DNA of 64,000 nt from Hyphococcus sp. (GCA_028289605.1 JANQON010000006.1:434001-498000); one strand, 5' to 3'; counted from the stretch's first letter, positions 43,001 through 52,880 are shown. The notes: generated by a model from the sequence alone, not told the origin. Made by a program: numbers and translations.

Positions 43001-44978
43001 GGTCAAACGTCACTTCCGCGAAATGGGCAAGGATATTCAATCCGAACCGTTCACGGCGGCGGGCGTCGGCGATATGTCCGGCGACGTTTTCGGCAACGGC
43101 ATGCTGCTTTCCGAACAAACCCGGCTCGTCGCTGCGTTTGATCACCGCGACATATTCATTGATCCCAACCCAAATGCGGCGAAGGGGTATGCTGAACGAC
43201 GACGGTTGTTTGATCTGTCCCGCTCCTCATGGGCGGACTATGACAAGAAGCTGATTTCAAAAGGGGGCGGCGTCTTTTCGCGATCCGCGAAGTCGGTGTC
43301 CACGACGCCGGAGATGCGCAAGGCGCTAAACATCACTGAGCAGAAGCTAACACCCAGCGACCTCATCAAAGCCATTCTCAAAGCCCCGACCGAGCTGTTC
43401 TGGCTTGGCGGCATCGGCACTTATTTCAAAGCTGAATCAGAAGAGAATTGGCGCGTCGGCGACCGGGCGAACGATGCGGTGCGCATAAACGCTAAAGACA
43501 TTGGCGCGCAAGTTATTGGAGAAGGCGCCAATCTCGGGCTCACTCAACTCGGCCGCATCGAATTTGCGCGGGCGGGCGGACGCATAAACACCGACGCGGT
43601 AGACAACTCCGCCGGCGTCGACTCATCGGACCATGAAGTCAATATCAAAATTCTTCTCTCGGCGGCAATCGAACAGGCGGAATTGAAGTCCGAGGAACGC
43701 AACGACCTTCTCGCGTCTATGACGGAGAACGTGGCCGAACACGTTTTGAGGCACAACTATGATCAAACCAGAGCCATCACGCTTATGGCGCAAACCGCTG
43801 CTGCAGACGTCGAGGTGCACGCCCGGCTGATGTCGACAATGGAGCGGGCTGGACGGCTCGACCGCGCCGTTGAACATCTGCCGGCCAATGATGACTTGCT
43901 GGCCCTACGGCAGTCGGGACTTGGCCTAACCCGCCCCGAGCTTTCAGTGCTGCTCGCCTACGCCAAGCTGTGGATGTTCGACAAGCTCGTCGCGTCGACG
44001 GCGCCGGATGATCCGGAGTTTGAGCGCGAGCTTTACGCTTACTTCCCCGAAGCCTTACACGGTTTCACCAAGCCCATCGTATCGCACCGACTGCGCCGCG
44101 AGATCATCGCCACCCGCATTTCGAATGAAATCATGGATACATGCGGGATTTCCTTCCTCCAGCGAACGATTGAGATGAACGGAGACAATTTCGCCGCCAT
44201 GGCGCTGGCCTATGAAACAGCGCGCGGCATCTACGACCTCACCGCATTCGCCGATTCAATCGATGAACTTGACAATAAGGCGTCCGAGGAACTCCAAACG
44301 GCGCTGTATCTTGAAGCGTCGTTCCTGTTGCGAGAGCAGGTCTTCCATCTCCTGAACGACAAGGCGTTCGCGGCGGCGGCGGAACAACACGGCATTAAGT
44401 CGATCATTCAGAAATATCGCGCGCCGGTTGCTGAATTCAAAAAAGCGTTGCCGAAGATTCTCGGCGGCGAAGACGGGACCGCTCTCAACCAACGTCTCGA
44501 GCATTGGAAGTCGATGGGCGCTCCTGTCGCCATTGCGCGTCAGGCGGCCGCCCTGCCCGCCCTGGAGCACGCGCTTGATATCGTCGATCTCGCCAGCGAC
44601 GCGGGCTGGTCCAATCCAGGCGTCGGCGGGCTCTTTTTCGCCGTCGGCCGACTTTATTTCTTCGACACGCTGCGAGAAAAAGCGCGGCGCGAACCGCCTG
44701 CAGATCACTTTGATCGTATTTCCGTACGTCAGTTTGCGGAAGATCTTGGCGGACTGCAGCGCGCGCTGACGAAGAAAATCATCACTTTCGCCGGCAATGA
44801 GCCCAAGGGCGCGCCAGTCGAGTGGGCGCCCGCCGTGCTTGCCCGATGGGAAGAATGCGAAGCGTCAAGCGTGGCGCAATTCAAATCCACCGTGAGCGAA
44901 CTCGATCTCGCCGGCGCAACCAGCGTCGGAAAGTTCGCCTTGTTCGCGAAACGCTTAGGCGCGCTCATCAGCGAGTGA
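40080..44978 (+). CDS. gdhB: NAD-specific glutamate dehydrogenase of the large (L-180) class
   Basis: A 1632-residue NAD-dependent glutamate dehydrogenase, which deaminates glutamate to 2-oxoglutarate. The length and domain order match the 180-kDa class known from Streptomyces and Pseudomonas: a long N-terminal region with ACT-like segments, a central catalytic domain with IVPTGAKGGFYPKQLP (Lys861 and Lys867 in the glutamate-binding motif), then GLLDVTDNIVKG, ANLGLTQLGR (NAD-domain), and a helical C-terminus. The ATG at 40080 is the first of two close starts (40092). The gene lies alone, with a terminator upstream. The symbol gdhB is used for this class in Pseudomonas. Confidence 0.93.
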   Translation: MGRAMPEGLLTDLDDEILVKVIEQAKKDKIGDFAKSGEPEKAYAKYLEQLVRYATGEDALWADPSLLLMRGAAAWNHGAKRKPLENKLSLRIEEGRGGGDRRLVLDIITDDKPFLVDSISAALSDAGKLVSFFSNAVVDIHRDDKGARQFGAAGRPMRESMIHAEMDPPVADAEIDQLREEIERVLEDVTVSVSDWEPMRARLAASIATLERSRLPGLKADEQREAIEFLKWLWDNRFAFLGYRRFDATVTDEQISFEHDPQHDLGILKDPSRRILRSSAVGASPLTPSVEAFLRSSDPIIIAKANAKSLVHRRAYLDYIGVKTYNIDGSVSGEDRFVGLFTSDAYFRPAMDIPLLRAKLNAVIDDTDFNPGGHNEKALINILETYPRDELFQSGVDTLREISLGILRLYKRPRVKLFMSRDHFDRFVSALVFIPRDRFSSDIRAQIGELLADTFDGRVTSFSPFFGDAALVRVHFIIGIEPGAPEGPGVTALTTQIRKLCRNWSDDLLEAMRRAHDGATPSDLYKKYVNAFGAGYVERAEIADTLRDIGALERLAAEGAIVRAYRHAGDPAHTVRLKIYRSGGPFPLSRLIPTIENLGLNVIQETGFLVEPGDEANETHWIHDFHTEQRKGLKIDLDEVRSEFEETMLAVLDGKAEDDRFNGLVLTAGINWREAWVLRAAAKYHVQSGFSYSQSYMEDALSNHPAIARNLIAAFHARFNPAGAKSPGKREKDADAAENDVLEALNEVENLGEDRIFRRFLNLFTSILRTNYYQKTDSDGAKPYISFKIDSAGIDELPEPRPYREIFVSGPRVEGVHLRFGPVARGGLRWSDRREDFRTEVLGLVKAQRVKNAVIVPTGAKGGFYPKQLPQTDDRAAIYAEGREAYKLFIRGLLDVTDNIVKGEVVRPRSMVLWDDPDPYLVVAADKGTAQFSDTANAISDEYGFWLGDAFASGGSAGYDHKVMGITARGAWEAVKRHFREMGKDIQSEPFTAAGVGDMSGDVFGNGMLLSEQTRLVAAFDHRDIFIDPNPNAAKGYAERRRLFDLSRSSWADYDKKLISKGGGVFSRSAKSVSTTPEMRKALNITEQKLTPSDLIKAILKAPTELFWLGGIGTYFKAESEENWRVGDRANDAVRINAKDIGAQVIGEGANLGLTQLGRIEFARAGGRINTDAVDNSAGVDSSDHEVNIKILLSAAIEQAELKSEERNDLLASMTENVAEHVLRHNYDQTRAITLMAQTAAADVEVHARLMSTMERAGRLDRAVEHLPANDDLLALRQSGLGLTRPELSVLLAYAKLWMFDKLVASTAPDDPEFERELYAYFPEALHGFTKPIVSHRLRREIIATRISNEIMDTCGISFLQRTIEMNGDNFAAMALAYETARGIYDLTAFADSIDELDNKASEELQTALYLEASFLLREQVFHLLNDKAFAAAAEQHGIKSIIQKYRAPVAEFKKALPKILGGEDGTALNQRLEHWKSMGAPVAIARQAAALPALEHALDIVDLASDAGWSNPGVGGLFFAVGRLYFFDTLREKARREPPADHFDRISVRQFAEDLGGLQRALTKKIITFAGNEPKGAPVEWAPAVLARWEECEASSVAQFKSTVSELDLAGATSVGKFALFAKRLGALISE

Positions 44979-44987
44979 GAAGCCGTC

Positions 44988-46568
44988 CTAGTGTCGAAAG
45001 TGCCGGACGCCGGTGAACGCCATGGCGATACCCGCGTCATCGGCTGCGGCGATGACGTCTTCGTCCCGAATAGACCCGCCTGGTTGAATTACCGCCGTCG
45101 CGCCAGCCTCTGCGGCGGCGAGCAATCCATCTGGGAAAGGAAAGAAGGCGTCGGATGCCACAACGCTGCCTTCAGCAAGGGGCTTATCTATGCCCGCCGC
45201 CTGGGCCGCGTCTTCGGATTTTCGGGCGGCGATGCGACTTGAATCGAGCCGGCTCATCTGCCCTGCGCCGATTCCAACTGTTGCGCCGTCCCTGACATAG
45301 ACAATGGCGTTTGATTTCACATGCTTGGCGATGCGGAAACCCAGCACCATGTCCGCGATCTCCTGCTCGCTGGGCTTGCGCTTGGTTACGATCTTCAAAT
45401 CGTCCGCAGTAATGCGTCGATTATCTCGGGATTGTATCAAAAACCCGCCGGCCAACGGACGCATCAGCGTCCCCGCCGTATCAGGCGACGGCAGGCCGTC
45501 CGTCAGCAGAAGACGAAGGTTCTTTTTGCGCGCAAACGCCGCTTTCGCGTCGTCGTCGGCTCCCGGCGCGATGACGACTTCCGTGAACACTTTCATCATG
45601 AGTTCTGCGACGGCGCCGGTCAGCGGTCGGTTGAGCGCAACGATGCCGCCAAACGCCGAAACCGGATCGCACCTGAGCGCCTTTTCATAGGCGTCCGCCA
45701 CTGTATCCCCCTGAGCGACGCCGCAAGGATTGGCGTGTTTGATAATCGCGACAGAAGGTTTGTCTTCCCCCAAATCTCCAATCAGTTCGAAGGCGGCGTC
45801 GGTGTCGTTGAGGTTGTTGTATGAAAGCTCCTTGCCCTGAACTTGCGTCGCAGAGACAACCCCGGGGCGAGGTGCGCCGGATTGGTAGTAAGCCGCATCC
45901 TGATGAGGGTTTTCGCCATATCGAAGGGCGCCGATCAGCGTCCCGGCGACCGACATGTGACGCGGAAAACGCTCGTTTGTTTCTGCATTCAGCCAGGCCG
46001 CAATCGCGCTGTCATAGGCTGCGGTCATGGCGAAGGCCTTGGCCGCCAGGCGCCGACGCGTTTCTAAGGATACGCCCGCGCCGGATTCGATTTCTTCGGC
46101 GACGCTGTCGTAGTCGCTCGGGTCGGTGACGACGCTGACAAACTGATGGTTCTTCGCTGCTGCGCGAATCATCGCCGGCCCGCCAATATCGATGTTCTCG
46201 ATGCAAGCGTCGAAATCGCCGCCGCCGCGCAGGGTTTCCTCAAACGGATAGAGATTGACGACGAGCACTTCAATCGGCGCAATGCCGTGGGCTTGCATGG
46301 CGCTTACGTGATCGTCGTTGTCGCGCAGGGACAAAATACCGCCGTGGATTTTTGGGTGCAGCGTCTTCACTCGGCCGTCCATCATTTCCGGAAACCCTGT
46401 GACGTCTGCGACATCGATCACGTCAAGGCCGGCGCTGCGGAGCGCGCGGGCCGTGCCGCCGGTGGAAACGATTTCAAATCCTGCTGCGGCGAGGCGCCGT
46501 GCAAGCGACTCGATACCGGACTTGTCGGAAACGGAGATGAGCGCGCGGCGCGCAAGCGTCGATTTCAT
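44988..46568 (-). CDS. purH: Bifunctional AICAR transformylase/IMP cyclohydrolase
   Basis: A 526-residue enzyme of the last two steps of purine synthesis. Residues about 5-190 form the IMP cyclohydrolase domain ([44 protein letters not shown]); the rest is the AICAR formyltransferase ([58 protein letters not shown]). The length is standard. It is last in the leftward cluster rpe-heparinase-dehydratase-purH, 54 bases after the dehydratase gene. Confidence 0.97.
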   Translation of the reverse strand: MKSTLARRALISVSDKSGIESLARRLAAAGFEIVSTGGTARALRSAGLDVIDVADVTGFPEMMDGRVKTLHPKIHGGILSLRDNDDHVSAMQAHGIAPIEVLVVNLYPFEETLRGGGDFDACIENIDIGGPAMIRAAAKNHQFVSVVTDPSDYDSVAEEIESGAGVSLETRRRLAAKAFAMTAAYDSAIAAWLNAETNERFPRHMSVAGTLIGALRYGENPHQDAAYYQSGAPRPGVVSATQVQGKELSYNNLNDTDAAFELIGDLGEDKPSVAIIKHANPCGVAQGDTVADAYEKALRCDPVSAFGGIVALNRPLTGAVAELMMKVFTEVVIAPGADDDAKAAFARKKNLRLLLTDGLPSPDTAGTLMRPLAGGFLIQSRDNRRITADDLKIVTKRKPSEQEIADMVLGFRIAKHVKSNAIVYVRDGATVGIGAGQMSRLDSSRIAARKSEDAAQAAGIDKPLAEGSVVASDAFFPFPDGLLAAAEAGATAVIQPGGSIRDEDVIAAADDAGIAMAFTGVRHFRH

Positions 46569-46622
46569 GATGGCGTTGGTCTTTCATTACGAGAATTGCA
46601 GCAGACCGGCGAAAATCGCCGA

Positions 46623-47822
46623 CTATTGACCGGACCGATGGCTCGCGCGGGAGTCTTTTGATTTGCCCACGCGAAACTCGGGCACCAGATGATGGACCGC
46701 TTCGTCAAGGGCGTTCTGATCAGCGCTCTGTGCGTACTCAATGACGTCGTCAAGACGCGGGGCCAGCAGCGGCAAATCGATCATCGCGGGCGACGCCAGC
46801 AGAACGCCGTCCGCGCCCGTTTTGACCAACTTGTCTGTATCAAGAAAAACTTCTTCAAAGAGCTTTTCCCCCGGGCGCAATCCGGTGAATTTAATTTCAA
46901 TGTCTTCGCCGGGCTTCAGTCCGTACGCTTCAATCATTCGTTTGGCCAGGTCTAGGATCTTCACCGGGTCGCCCATATCAAGGACAAAAATGCGGCCGTC
47001 ATGGGTCAGGATCGGATTTTCGACATTGTCCAGGCTCGCCGCCTGCAACACCAACTGCACCGCCTCGCGCGTGGTCATGAAATAACGCTTGATGTCCGGA
47101 TCGGTGACCGTGACCGGGCCGCCGCTCTGGATTTGACGCCGAAACAGCGGCGCAACTGAACCGCTCGACGCCAACACGTTGCCAAACCGCACCGTGACAA
47201 ATCTTGTCTCCGTCTGGGCAACGTCCTGCGCCTGAGCGTACAGCTCAGCGATCCGTTTGGTGGCGCCCATGAAACTGGTCGGATTGACGGCCTTGTCAGA
47301 CGACACAAACACAACCGTTTCCGCGCCGAATTCGATTGCGGTGTCGAAGACAAGCTTTGTGCCGTAACAATTGGTGAGCGCGCCGGCGCATCGGTTGGCT
47401 TCCAACAGAGGCACGTGCTTGTACGCCGCGGCGTGGACGACAATGTCGGGCCGGGTGCGTTCAAATACGCGGCGAAGATGCTCCCGCCGGCAAACATCGG
47501 TCAGCGACGATGTAACAACATCGTCGACGCCGATCTCCGCCATTTCCAGCAAAATTCGATAAAGCGCGTATTCTGCATTATCCACGAGCGTGAGCTGCGA
47601 GGGACCGAACGCGGCGATTTGGCGGGAAAGCTCCGACCCGATGGTGCCGCCTGCGCCGGTAACCAGCACGCGCCGACCCGCGCAAAACCGCTTGGCCGCG
47701 CGTTGGTCGATTTTTCGCGGCTCACGCGACAGCAGGAATGAAAGATCATCATTGTCGCCCAGCGGCGCTGGCGAACGAGCGGGCCCTCGGCGATCTCCAA
47801 ATAGTTTCGGCAATACCGGCAT
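46623..47822 (-). CDS. UDP-sugar 4,6-dehydratase-like protein (CapD/PglF/FlaA1 family), soluble
   Basis: A 399-residue extended SDR of the polysaccharide-biosynthesis type. VLVTGAGGTIGSELSRQI binds NAD, HAAAYKHVPLLEAN and SSDKAVNPTSFMGATKRIAEL carry the catalytic Met/Lys in place of Tyr typical of UDP-GlcNAc 4,6-dehydratases, and TGLRPGEKLFEEV is the C-terminal signature. The usual N-terminal membrane domain of the CapD/PglF/WbpM subfamily is absent. Members make UDP-4-keto-6-deoxy sugars for surface polysaccharides. Start at 47822 (ATG) or a TTG two codons earlier. It is the odd member of a cluster that otherwise runs rpe-heparinase-purH. Confidence 0.85.
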   Translation of the reverse strand: MPVLPKLFGDRRGPARSPAPLGDNDDLSFLLSREPRKIDQRAAKRFCAGRRVLVTGAGGTIGSELSRQIAAFGPSQLTLVDNAEYALYRILLEMAEIGVDDVVTSSLTDVCRREHLRRVFERTRPDIVVHAAAYKHVPLLEANRCAGALTNCYGTKLVFDTAIEFGAETVVFVSSDKAVNPTSFMGATKRIAELYAQAQDVAQTETRFVTVRFGNVLASSGSVAPLFRRQIQSGGPVTVTDPDIKRYFMTTREAVQLVLQAASLDNVENPILTHDGRIFVLDMGDPVKILDLAKRMIEAYGLKPGEDIEIKFTGLRPGEKLFEEVFLDTDKLVKTGADGVLLASPAMIDLPLLAPRLDDVIEYAQSADQNALDEAVHHLVPEFRVGKSKDSRASHRSGQ

Positions 47823-47876
47823 GCGCAACCTACCAAAATCTAGGTCATAGTCTCCAAAAACCGCGACGGCAACGCA

Positions 47877-49514
47877 TCACGCGCAATCCAGCCGTTTCAG
47901 CGCCCATCGGGCGATAACGACCCCATCGGGACGCGGCGGCAGCGCGCTGACGCGCATAACAATTTGCTCCGCTGCGGCTGGCGCCCGGCCGTGGCCGCTG
48001 TAGACCGACTTTTCAAGCGCGATGGCGCCGGCGTTGGATTTGAACCGCCAGCCTTCCTTGTTGGGCAACAAAAGCAGCACGGACTTCCGATCCCGGGCCA
48101 GGGACGCGCGCGTATCCGGATGCAGATGGAACCGCCACACGCCCCGCGCCGCAATCGGCGCGGGCAATCCGTCCAGCCGCTCTTCGCCGCGCAAATCGGC
48201 GCCGCCCGGCGCAAGAAAGAGCCGGCGCACCCATCCGCCGTCGCCGCCGTCGGCGCAAAGCAGCTCGCGGGATATTTCCATCAACAGGCCTTGCGAGTCT
48301 TCCGCGCGCCTATGCGTGATATCGCCGAAGGACGGCTCTCTGCCCTCGCCGGCTTCGAACGACAGGGCAGAATGCGCTTCCCGGCGCATCAGCGCCTCGC
48401 GCCAGGTCGACGCGCGATGACCTCCATTGCCGCAGTTGCCGATAATGCGACTGCGGCCGGAAGAAAAATGAAACGAACCAGCGCTCTTGAAGGCGTGGGG
48501 ACCATTATCGAGGCCGGTATCCGCCACGATTAAAGCGCGGCCGGCGGTGAGACGATGGTATCCGGAATGCCGGGCGAAACCGGTCGGCGCGCTGTCGGGT
48601 TCAAGCGATTTCTCAACCGCCAGCACGGCGCGACCATCATCTTCGTATCCGCCGTTGAACACCGCGAGGCGGCCGTCCGCACAGCGAAAAAATGAGGCCA
48701 TCACTGAAGCGCGCATCAGCGTGTGTTTCAGAAATCCCGGGGCTTGTCCTTCCTTCGCTTCGACAGCGGCCGCCACCGTCATGATCCGAACCGCGAGCTT
48801 GAGCTGGCGCGACGGATTGCGGCTGACATGCCCGCCGTCAGCCCGGAGCTGCAAACGCAATTCGCGCCGCGCCATTTCAAGGCCGCGCGCAGCGGGGCCG
48901 TCGCAGCCCGGAAGGCAGTGCCCTGCGATACATAACCCAAGCGAAGTCATGAGCCGGTCCAGGCCGGTGTCGGCGCGGTGCGCACTGTTGGCGAGATGCC
49001 GGGTTTGCCGCGCCATGGAGGTCAATACCCTGCTGCGCCACATTGCGTCGCCGCCTTGCAACACCAGGCGGTGATGAGCGCACAACTGAACGAGACGCTC
49101 GGAGACGAAATAGGGGTCCCATGCAACCGCTGACCATTTCTCATAGCGATCAAGCCAGCCGCTCATGAACAGGCGCGCGGCGACGGCGCCGTCGTGACCG
49201 ATCGCCTCCAAATGACGGAGCCAAGCAAACTCATGCATGAAAGCTTGCGCTGCGCCTCCCGGCGCGGTTCTGTCCCAGATCAGATCAGGTTCACCTTCAC
49301 AGTCGATGACTTCGTCGCCGACCGAAAGCCGGCCAGATGCGATCGCTTTGGCGACTTCCTTGTCGGGCGTGAAGGGATCATTCGGCGTATGGATCAAACG
49401 GTCGGGCGCAGGCCCTTTGAGCTTGGCCTGGTAAAACGGGCTCTCGCCCCAGGCCCTCTGCATCCGTGACAGAACGTCTTTCGATACGTCGCTTCGTTTT
49501 ATTGCCCCGGCCAC
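47877..49514 (-). CDS. Heparinase II/III-family protein
   Basis: A 545-residue protein of the heparinase II/III type that alphaproteobacteria keep between rpe and purH. An alpha-helical barrel (YEKWSAVAWDPYFVSERLVQL, RGLEMARRELRLQLRADGGHVSRNPS) is followed by a beta-sandwich half (RHSGYHRLTAGRALIVADTG, SAGSFHFSSGRSRIIGNCG). Proposed start is the GTG at 49514, which has AAGGA 10 bases upstream and lies five bases after the rpe stop. The open frame reaching 49790 overlaps rpe in another frame and is not used. The true substrate (perhaps cell-envelope polysaccharide) is not known. Confidence 0.85.
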   Translation of the reverse strand: MAGAIKRSDVSKDVLSRMQRAWGESPFYQAKLKGPAPDRLIHTPNDPFTPDKEVAKAIASGRLSVGDEVIDCEGEPDLIWDRTAPGGAAQAFMHEFAWLRHLEAIGHDGAVAARLFMSGWLDRYEKWSAVAWDPYFVSERLVQLCAHHRLVLQGGDAMWRSRVLTSMARQTRHLANSAHRADTGLDRLMTSLGLCIAGHCLPGCDGPAARGLEMARRELRLQLRADGGHVSRNPSRQLKLAVRIMTVAAAVEAKEGQAPGFLKHTLMRASVMASFFRCADGRLAVFNGGYEDDGRAVLAVEKSLEPDSAPTGFARHSGYHRLTAGRALIVADTGLDNGPHAFKSAGSFHFSSGRSRIIGNCGNGGHRASTWREALMRREAHSALSFEAGEGREPSFGDITHRRAEDSQGLLMEISRELLCADGGDGGWVRRLFLAPGGADLRGEERLDGLPAPIAARGVWRFHLHPDTRASLARDRKSVLLLLPNKEGWRFKSNAGAIALEKSVYSGHGRAPAAAEQIVMRVSALPPRPDGVVIARWALKRLDCA

Positions 49515-49518
49515 CTGC

Positions 49519-50181
49519 TCAGTTTCCTTCGCGCAACGCTTTGATGTTGCGCGCATACGCGTCGGCGCCGCCGCGGAACACAGCTGATCCGGCCACCAGG
49601 ACGTCGGCGCCGGCGCTGATGACCCGCGGTGCGGTTTCCGGATCGACGCCGCCGTCAACCTCAAGCATGATCTCGCGGCCGGTTTCATCAATCCGTGTGC
49701 GGATTTGCTCGATCTTGCGCAACTGCGAATCGATGAACTTCTGTCCGCCGAAACCCGGGTTGACGGACATGACCAACACCAAATCGACATCGTCGATGAC
49801 GGCGTCGACAGCTTGCGCCGGCGTTCCGGGGTTCAACGCAACGCCTGGTTTCATACCAGCGGCGTTGATCCGTTGAAGCGTGCGGTGAAGATGCGGACCG
49901 GCTTCGGGGTGGACGGTCAGAATGTCCGCGCCCGCCTCTGCGAACTGATCAATGTAAGGATCGACCGGGGAGATCATCAAATGGGTGTCGAACGGCAGTT
50001 TCGTCGTCGATCGCAAAGAGCTGACCACCGCCGGCCCAATGGTGATGTTCGGCACGAAATGACCGTCCATCACATCGATATGGATAAAATCCGCGCCAGC
50101 GGCCTCAACCGCAGCGATTTCCGCTCCGAGACGGGAGAAATCGGAGGCCAAAATTGACGGAGCAATACGCACGCGAGCCAT
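49519..50181 (-). CDS. rpe: Ribulose-phosphate 3-epimerase
   Basis: A 220-residue TIM-barrel enzyme of the pentose-phosphate pathway. [33 protein letters not shown] (metal ligands His and Asp), [13 protein letters not shown] and [12 protein letters not shown] are all diagnostic. ATG at 50181 begins the conserved N-terminus; a better ribosome site is not seen. First gene of the leftward cluster. Confidence 0.96.
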   Translation of the reverse strand: MARVRIAPSILASDFSRLGAEIAAVEAAGADFIHIDVMDGHFVPNITIGPAVVSSLRSTTKLPFDTHLMISPVDPYIDQFAEAGADILTVHPEAGPHLHRTLQRINAAGMKPGVALNPGTPAQAVDAVIDDVDLVLVMSVNPGFGGQKFIDSQLRKIEQIRTRIDETGREIMLEVDGGVDPETAPRVISAGADVLVAGSAVFRGGADAYARNIKALREGN

Positions 50182-50274
50182 GTAACGGAGGTATCGTGAT
50201 GCGGCTCGATTTCGCAACAACATCCCGCGTTAAATTTACGGCATAAGGCGGCGCATTCGGATGATGCGGCGCAA

Positions 50275-50302
50275 GAAAAACGCCCCGCCAAAAGGCGGGG
50301 CG
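50275..50302 (-). terminator. Rho-independent terminator after the small membrane protein
   Basis: Read leftward, CGCCCCGCC, loop TTTT and GGCGGGGCG form a perfect 9-bp stem (50302-50281), followed by TTTTTC (50280-50275). It ends transcription of the gene at 50453-51004 before rpe. This is the clearest terminator in the window. Confidence 0.9.
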
Positions 50303-50452
50303 AAGAGTTAGATGCAAGGATTGCCGGAACGACAATTTCGGAAAAGAAGGTGCAGGAGCCACGTCAATTCGTCTTTGGGCACCTTGGATGCGAATTGAGG
50401 CGTAATTTGGACCAAAATGTAAGTTTCTTGGGTAAGCTTTCGTTTTTATTGG

Positions 50453-51004
50453 TTAATTTGTATTTACCCTTTGGCTCGCTTTGGCGCGACCCGGGGCAAG
50501 CTTGAGGGCGCCGCGGAGCTTCGCCGTGGAAAACGCCGCTGTCCCGGCAAGCGCGGCGCCGGCGATAAGGCCGCCGATCCACTCGATGTCATAGAGGCCG
50601 ACGCCGGTCAGGGCGAACAGCACAATCCCCGCCGTCCAGGCGAGGAACCGCAGCGGCGACTTAGCCGCCCGCGCCACCGATTTCGCCGCTGTCGCCGACG
50701 CTTTCACGGTCGCCTGCGCCGTATTTTCCACGGCGCGAAGCACTTTTTTCGGACCAAGCAATTTCACCAGCCAGCCCAGCGCGCCCAACGCCACAGCAAT
50801 AAGCGCGGCCCGTTGAGCCGGCTTGGAGTCATGGCTCACGGCGGCGGTCTGTTCGACGGCATGGGAAACCACTGGGGCCTCAACGGTCGCCGGAAACGCC
50901 GCAGGATCCAGATCGCTCGCATGGGCGGGCGCCAGCGCCGCAGCCGCCGTCATCAGCGACGTCGCCGCGAGCATGCCCACTTTGATCTTACGGGCGTCCT
51001 TCAT
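50453..51004 (-). CDS. Exported small membrane protein, family unknown
   Basis: A 183-residue protein with a signal peptide (MLAATSLMTAAAALAPAHA, about residues 11-29), a flexible segment, and two or three hydrophobic stretches (about 67-84, 120-135, 140-162) within an Ala/Lys-rich body that contains a basic-helical region (KKVLRAVENTAQATVKASATAAKSVARA). It resembles no family I can name. It has its own terminator at 50275 and is probably monocistronic. Confidence 0.7.
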   Translation of the reverse strand: MKDARKIKVGMLAATSLMTAAAALAPAHASDLDPAAFPATVEAPVVSHAVEQTAAVSHDSKPAQRAALIAVALGALGWLVKLLGPKKVLRAVENTAQATVKASATAAKSVARAAKSPLRFLAWTAGIVLFALTGVGLYDIEWIGGLIAGAALAGTAAFSTAKLRGALKLAPGRAKASQRVNTN

Positions 51005-51404
51005 TGTCCTGTCCCTTTTTGGCGCATAGTGGATAAATGGCGATCTGACCGGCCCTTTTCAACGAGGCGGACTGGCGAGCGCGCAGCAGTAAACTGTCTG
51101 TTTTTGGCCACAGCGCGTCCATTTTGGCCTGCAAAAGCGCCGATTTCCATTGACTTCCCCATAGAAGGCGCATAACTGCGCGGTCAGCAATGCTGCGGTG
51201 CAGCGCGCGCAATCGGCCCCGGATTTGGGCCCCACGATAAGACGCAAGCGCAAATTGAGCCCGGCCAGTCATTGCAAGAGATGACGCATCGCTCGCCGAT
51301 CTTTTGGAGCTCTCGAAAGGATGGCGATTAAAGCGGGGCGTTGAACACAGAAGCATCGATGCGCATCGCCGGCAGGGTCCGGCTTATTCAACGGAGACCG
51401 AATA
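51005..51404. other. 400-bp divergent intergenic region before the DEAD-box gene
   Basis: No coding frame stands out on either strand. TTGACT (51150-51155) with a poor -10 seventeen bases later could start a transcript with a leader of about 230 bases for the helicase; such long leaders are common for cold-shock helicase genes. The minus-strand promoter of the gene at 51004 must also lie here but is not identifiable. Confidence 0.35.
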
Positions 51405-52736
51405 TTGTCTTTCGCCGAACTCGGCCTTGAGCCGAAGTTGTTGGACGCGATCAAAGCGTCCGGATACGAAAATCCGACACCCATTCAGAAAGAAGCGATC
51501 CCGCCGGCTTTGGACGGCAAAGACGTTCTGGGCATCGCGCAGACCGGCACCGGAAAAACCGCCTCTTTCACACTGCCGATGATACAACGTCTGGCGAAGG
51601 GCCGTGCGCGGGCGCGCATGCCGCGCAGCCTGGTGTTGGCGCCGACGCGCGAGCTCGCCGCCCAGGTTTCTGAAAACTTTGAGAAGTACGGCGCTAACCA
51701 CAAACTGTCGATGGCGCTCCTGATCGGCGGCGTGTCTTTTGGCGACCAGGACGCCAAACTGACGCGCGGCGTCGACGTCCTCATCGCAACGCCGGGGCGT
51801 TTGCTCGACCATTTCGAGCGCGGCAGGCTTCTCCTGACGGGCATCGAGGTCATGGTGGTCGACGAGGCGGATCGCATGCTCGACATGGGCTTCATCCCGG
51901 ACATTGAGCGGATCTTCAAACTGACGCCCATGACACGGCAGACGCTGTTTTTCTCAGCGACCATGCCGCCGGAAATTCAGCGCATCACGGATCAGTTTCT
52001 GTCGGCGCCGGCCCGGGTGGAAGTCTCGAAGCCAGCGACGACGGCCGACACGATCGCTCAGCGCATTGTCCGCGTGCCAAGCAAAGACGACAAGCTAAAG
52101 CGCGCCGTATTGCGCGAAATCATGTCCCATAAAAACGTCAAGAACGGCATTGTCTTCTGCAACCGGAAATCAACCGTCGATATCGTTGCGAAATCGCTGC
52201 AAAAGCACGGCTTTAATGCGCGGCCGATTCACGGCGACCTGGCGCAGGCGTTCCGCATGGAAACCCTGGACAAGTTTCGCAATGACGACGTCCAATTCCT
52301 GATCGCCTCGGACGTCGCCGCGCGCGGGCTTGATATTCCCGACGTCAGCCATGTCTTTAACTATGACGCGCCGATCCACTCTGACGACTACGTGCATCGC
52401 ATCGGACGAACCGGCCGCGCCGGCAAAAAGGGCGCTGCGCTGATGCTGGTCACGCCGGCTGACGGCAAGGCTTATGACGCGATCCTGAAAACCATAGGCG
52501 TTGAAGAAATCGAAGCCCTCGACTTCTCTGAATTCTTCGCCGACCAGGATCGGTCCGACCGCAAGCCGAAGCGAACAACGCGCGCAAAGTCCAAAGACAG
52601 TCCAAAACCGGATGCGAAAGGCGGGGAAAGATCGCGCAGCAAGGCGCGAGAATCCAGACGAGACGCCCCTGCCGAGCCGGTGGTCGGACTGGGCGATCAC
52701 GTCCCGGCGTTTCTCACCCGCGCCGTGGCCAGTTAA
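51405..52736 (+). CDS. DEAD-box ATP-dependent RNA helicase, RhlE-like
   Basis: A 443-residue RNA helicase. The Q-motif (FAELGLEPKLLDAIKASGYENPTPIQ), Walker A (AQTGTGKT), PTRELAAQV, DEAD box (VVDEADRML), SAT (FSATMP), and the second-domain motifs (VFCNRKS, ASDVAARGLDIPDV, HRIGRTGRAG) are in order. A basic, Lys/Ser-rich tail ends the protein. It unwinds RNA in the cytosol. The start is a TTG at 51405, supported by GGAGA 7 bases upstream and by the conserved SFAELGL opening; no ATG is available before the Q-motif. Confidence 0.93.
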   Translation: MSFAELGLEPKLLDAIKASGYENPTPIQKEAIPPALDGKDVLGIAQTGTGKTASFTLPMIQRLAKGRARARMPRSLVLAPTRELAAQVSENFEKYGANHKLSMALLIGGVSFGDQDAKLTRGVDVLIATPGRLLDHFERGRLLLTGIEVMVVDEADRMLDMGFIPDIERIFKLTPMTRQTLFFSATMPPEIQRITDQFLSAPARVEVSKPATTADTIAQRIVRVPSKDDKLKRAVLREIMSHKNVKNGIVFCNRKSTVDIVAKSLQKHGFNARPIHGDLAQAFRMETLDKFRNDDVQFLIASDVAARGLDIPDVSHVFNYDAPIHSDDYVHRIGRTGRAGKKGAALMLVTPADGKAYDAILKTIGVEEIEALDFSEFFADQDRSDRKPKRTTRAKSKDSPKPDAKGGERSRSKARESRRDAPAEPVVGLGDHVPAFLTRAVAS

Positions 52737-52880
52737 CGAAACCCTACCGCCTTTGTTCGATTTGCGCGCAAAACAGCCAACCGTTGCTGTTTAGTCATTC
52801 TTTTACGAGCGCCGACGTATTCTCATCCCTCATGGTTGTAGGGCGTCGCAAGACGGCGTCGTTCAGGGGTTGCAGATTAC

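Noticed and set aside
49522-49790. N-terminal extension of the heparinase frame into rpe
   Set aside because: It overlaps rpe in another frame, and a GTG with a ribosome site lies just after the rpe stop.
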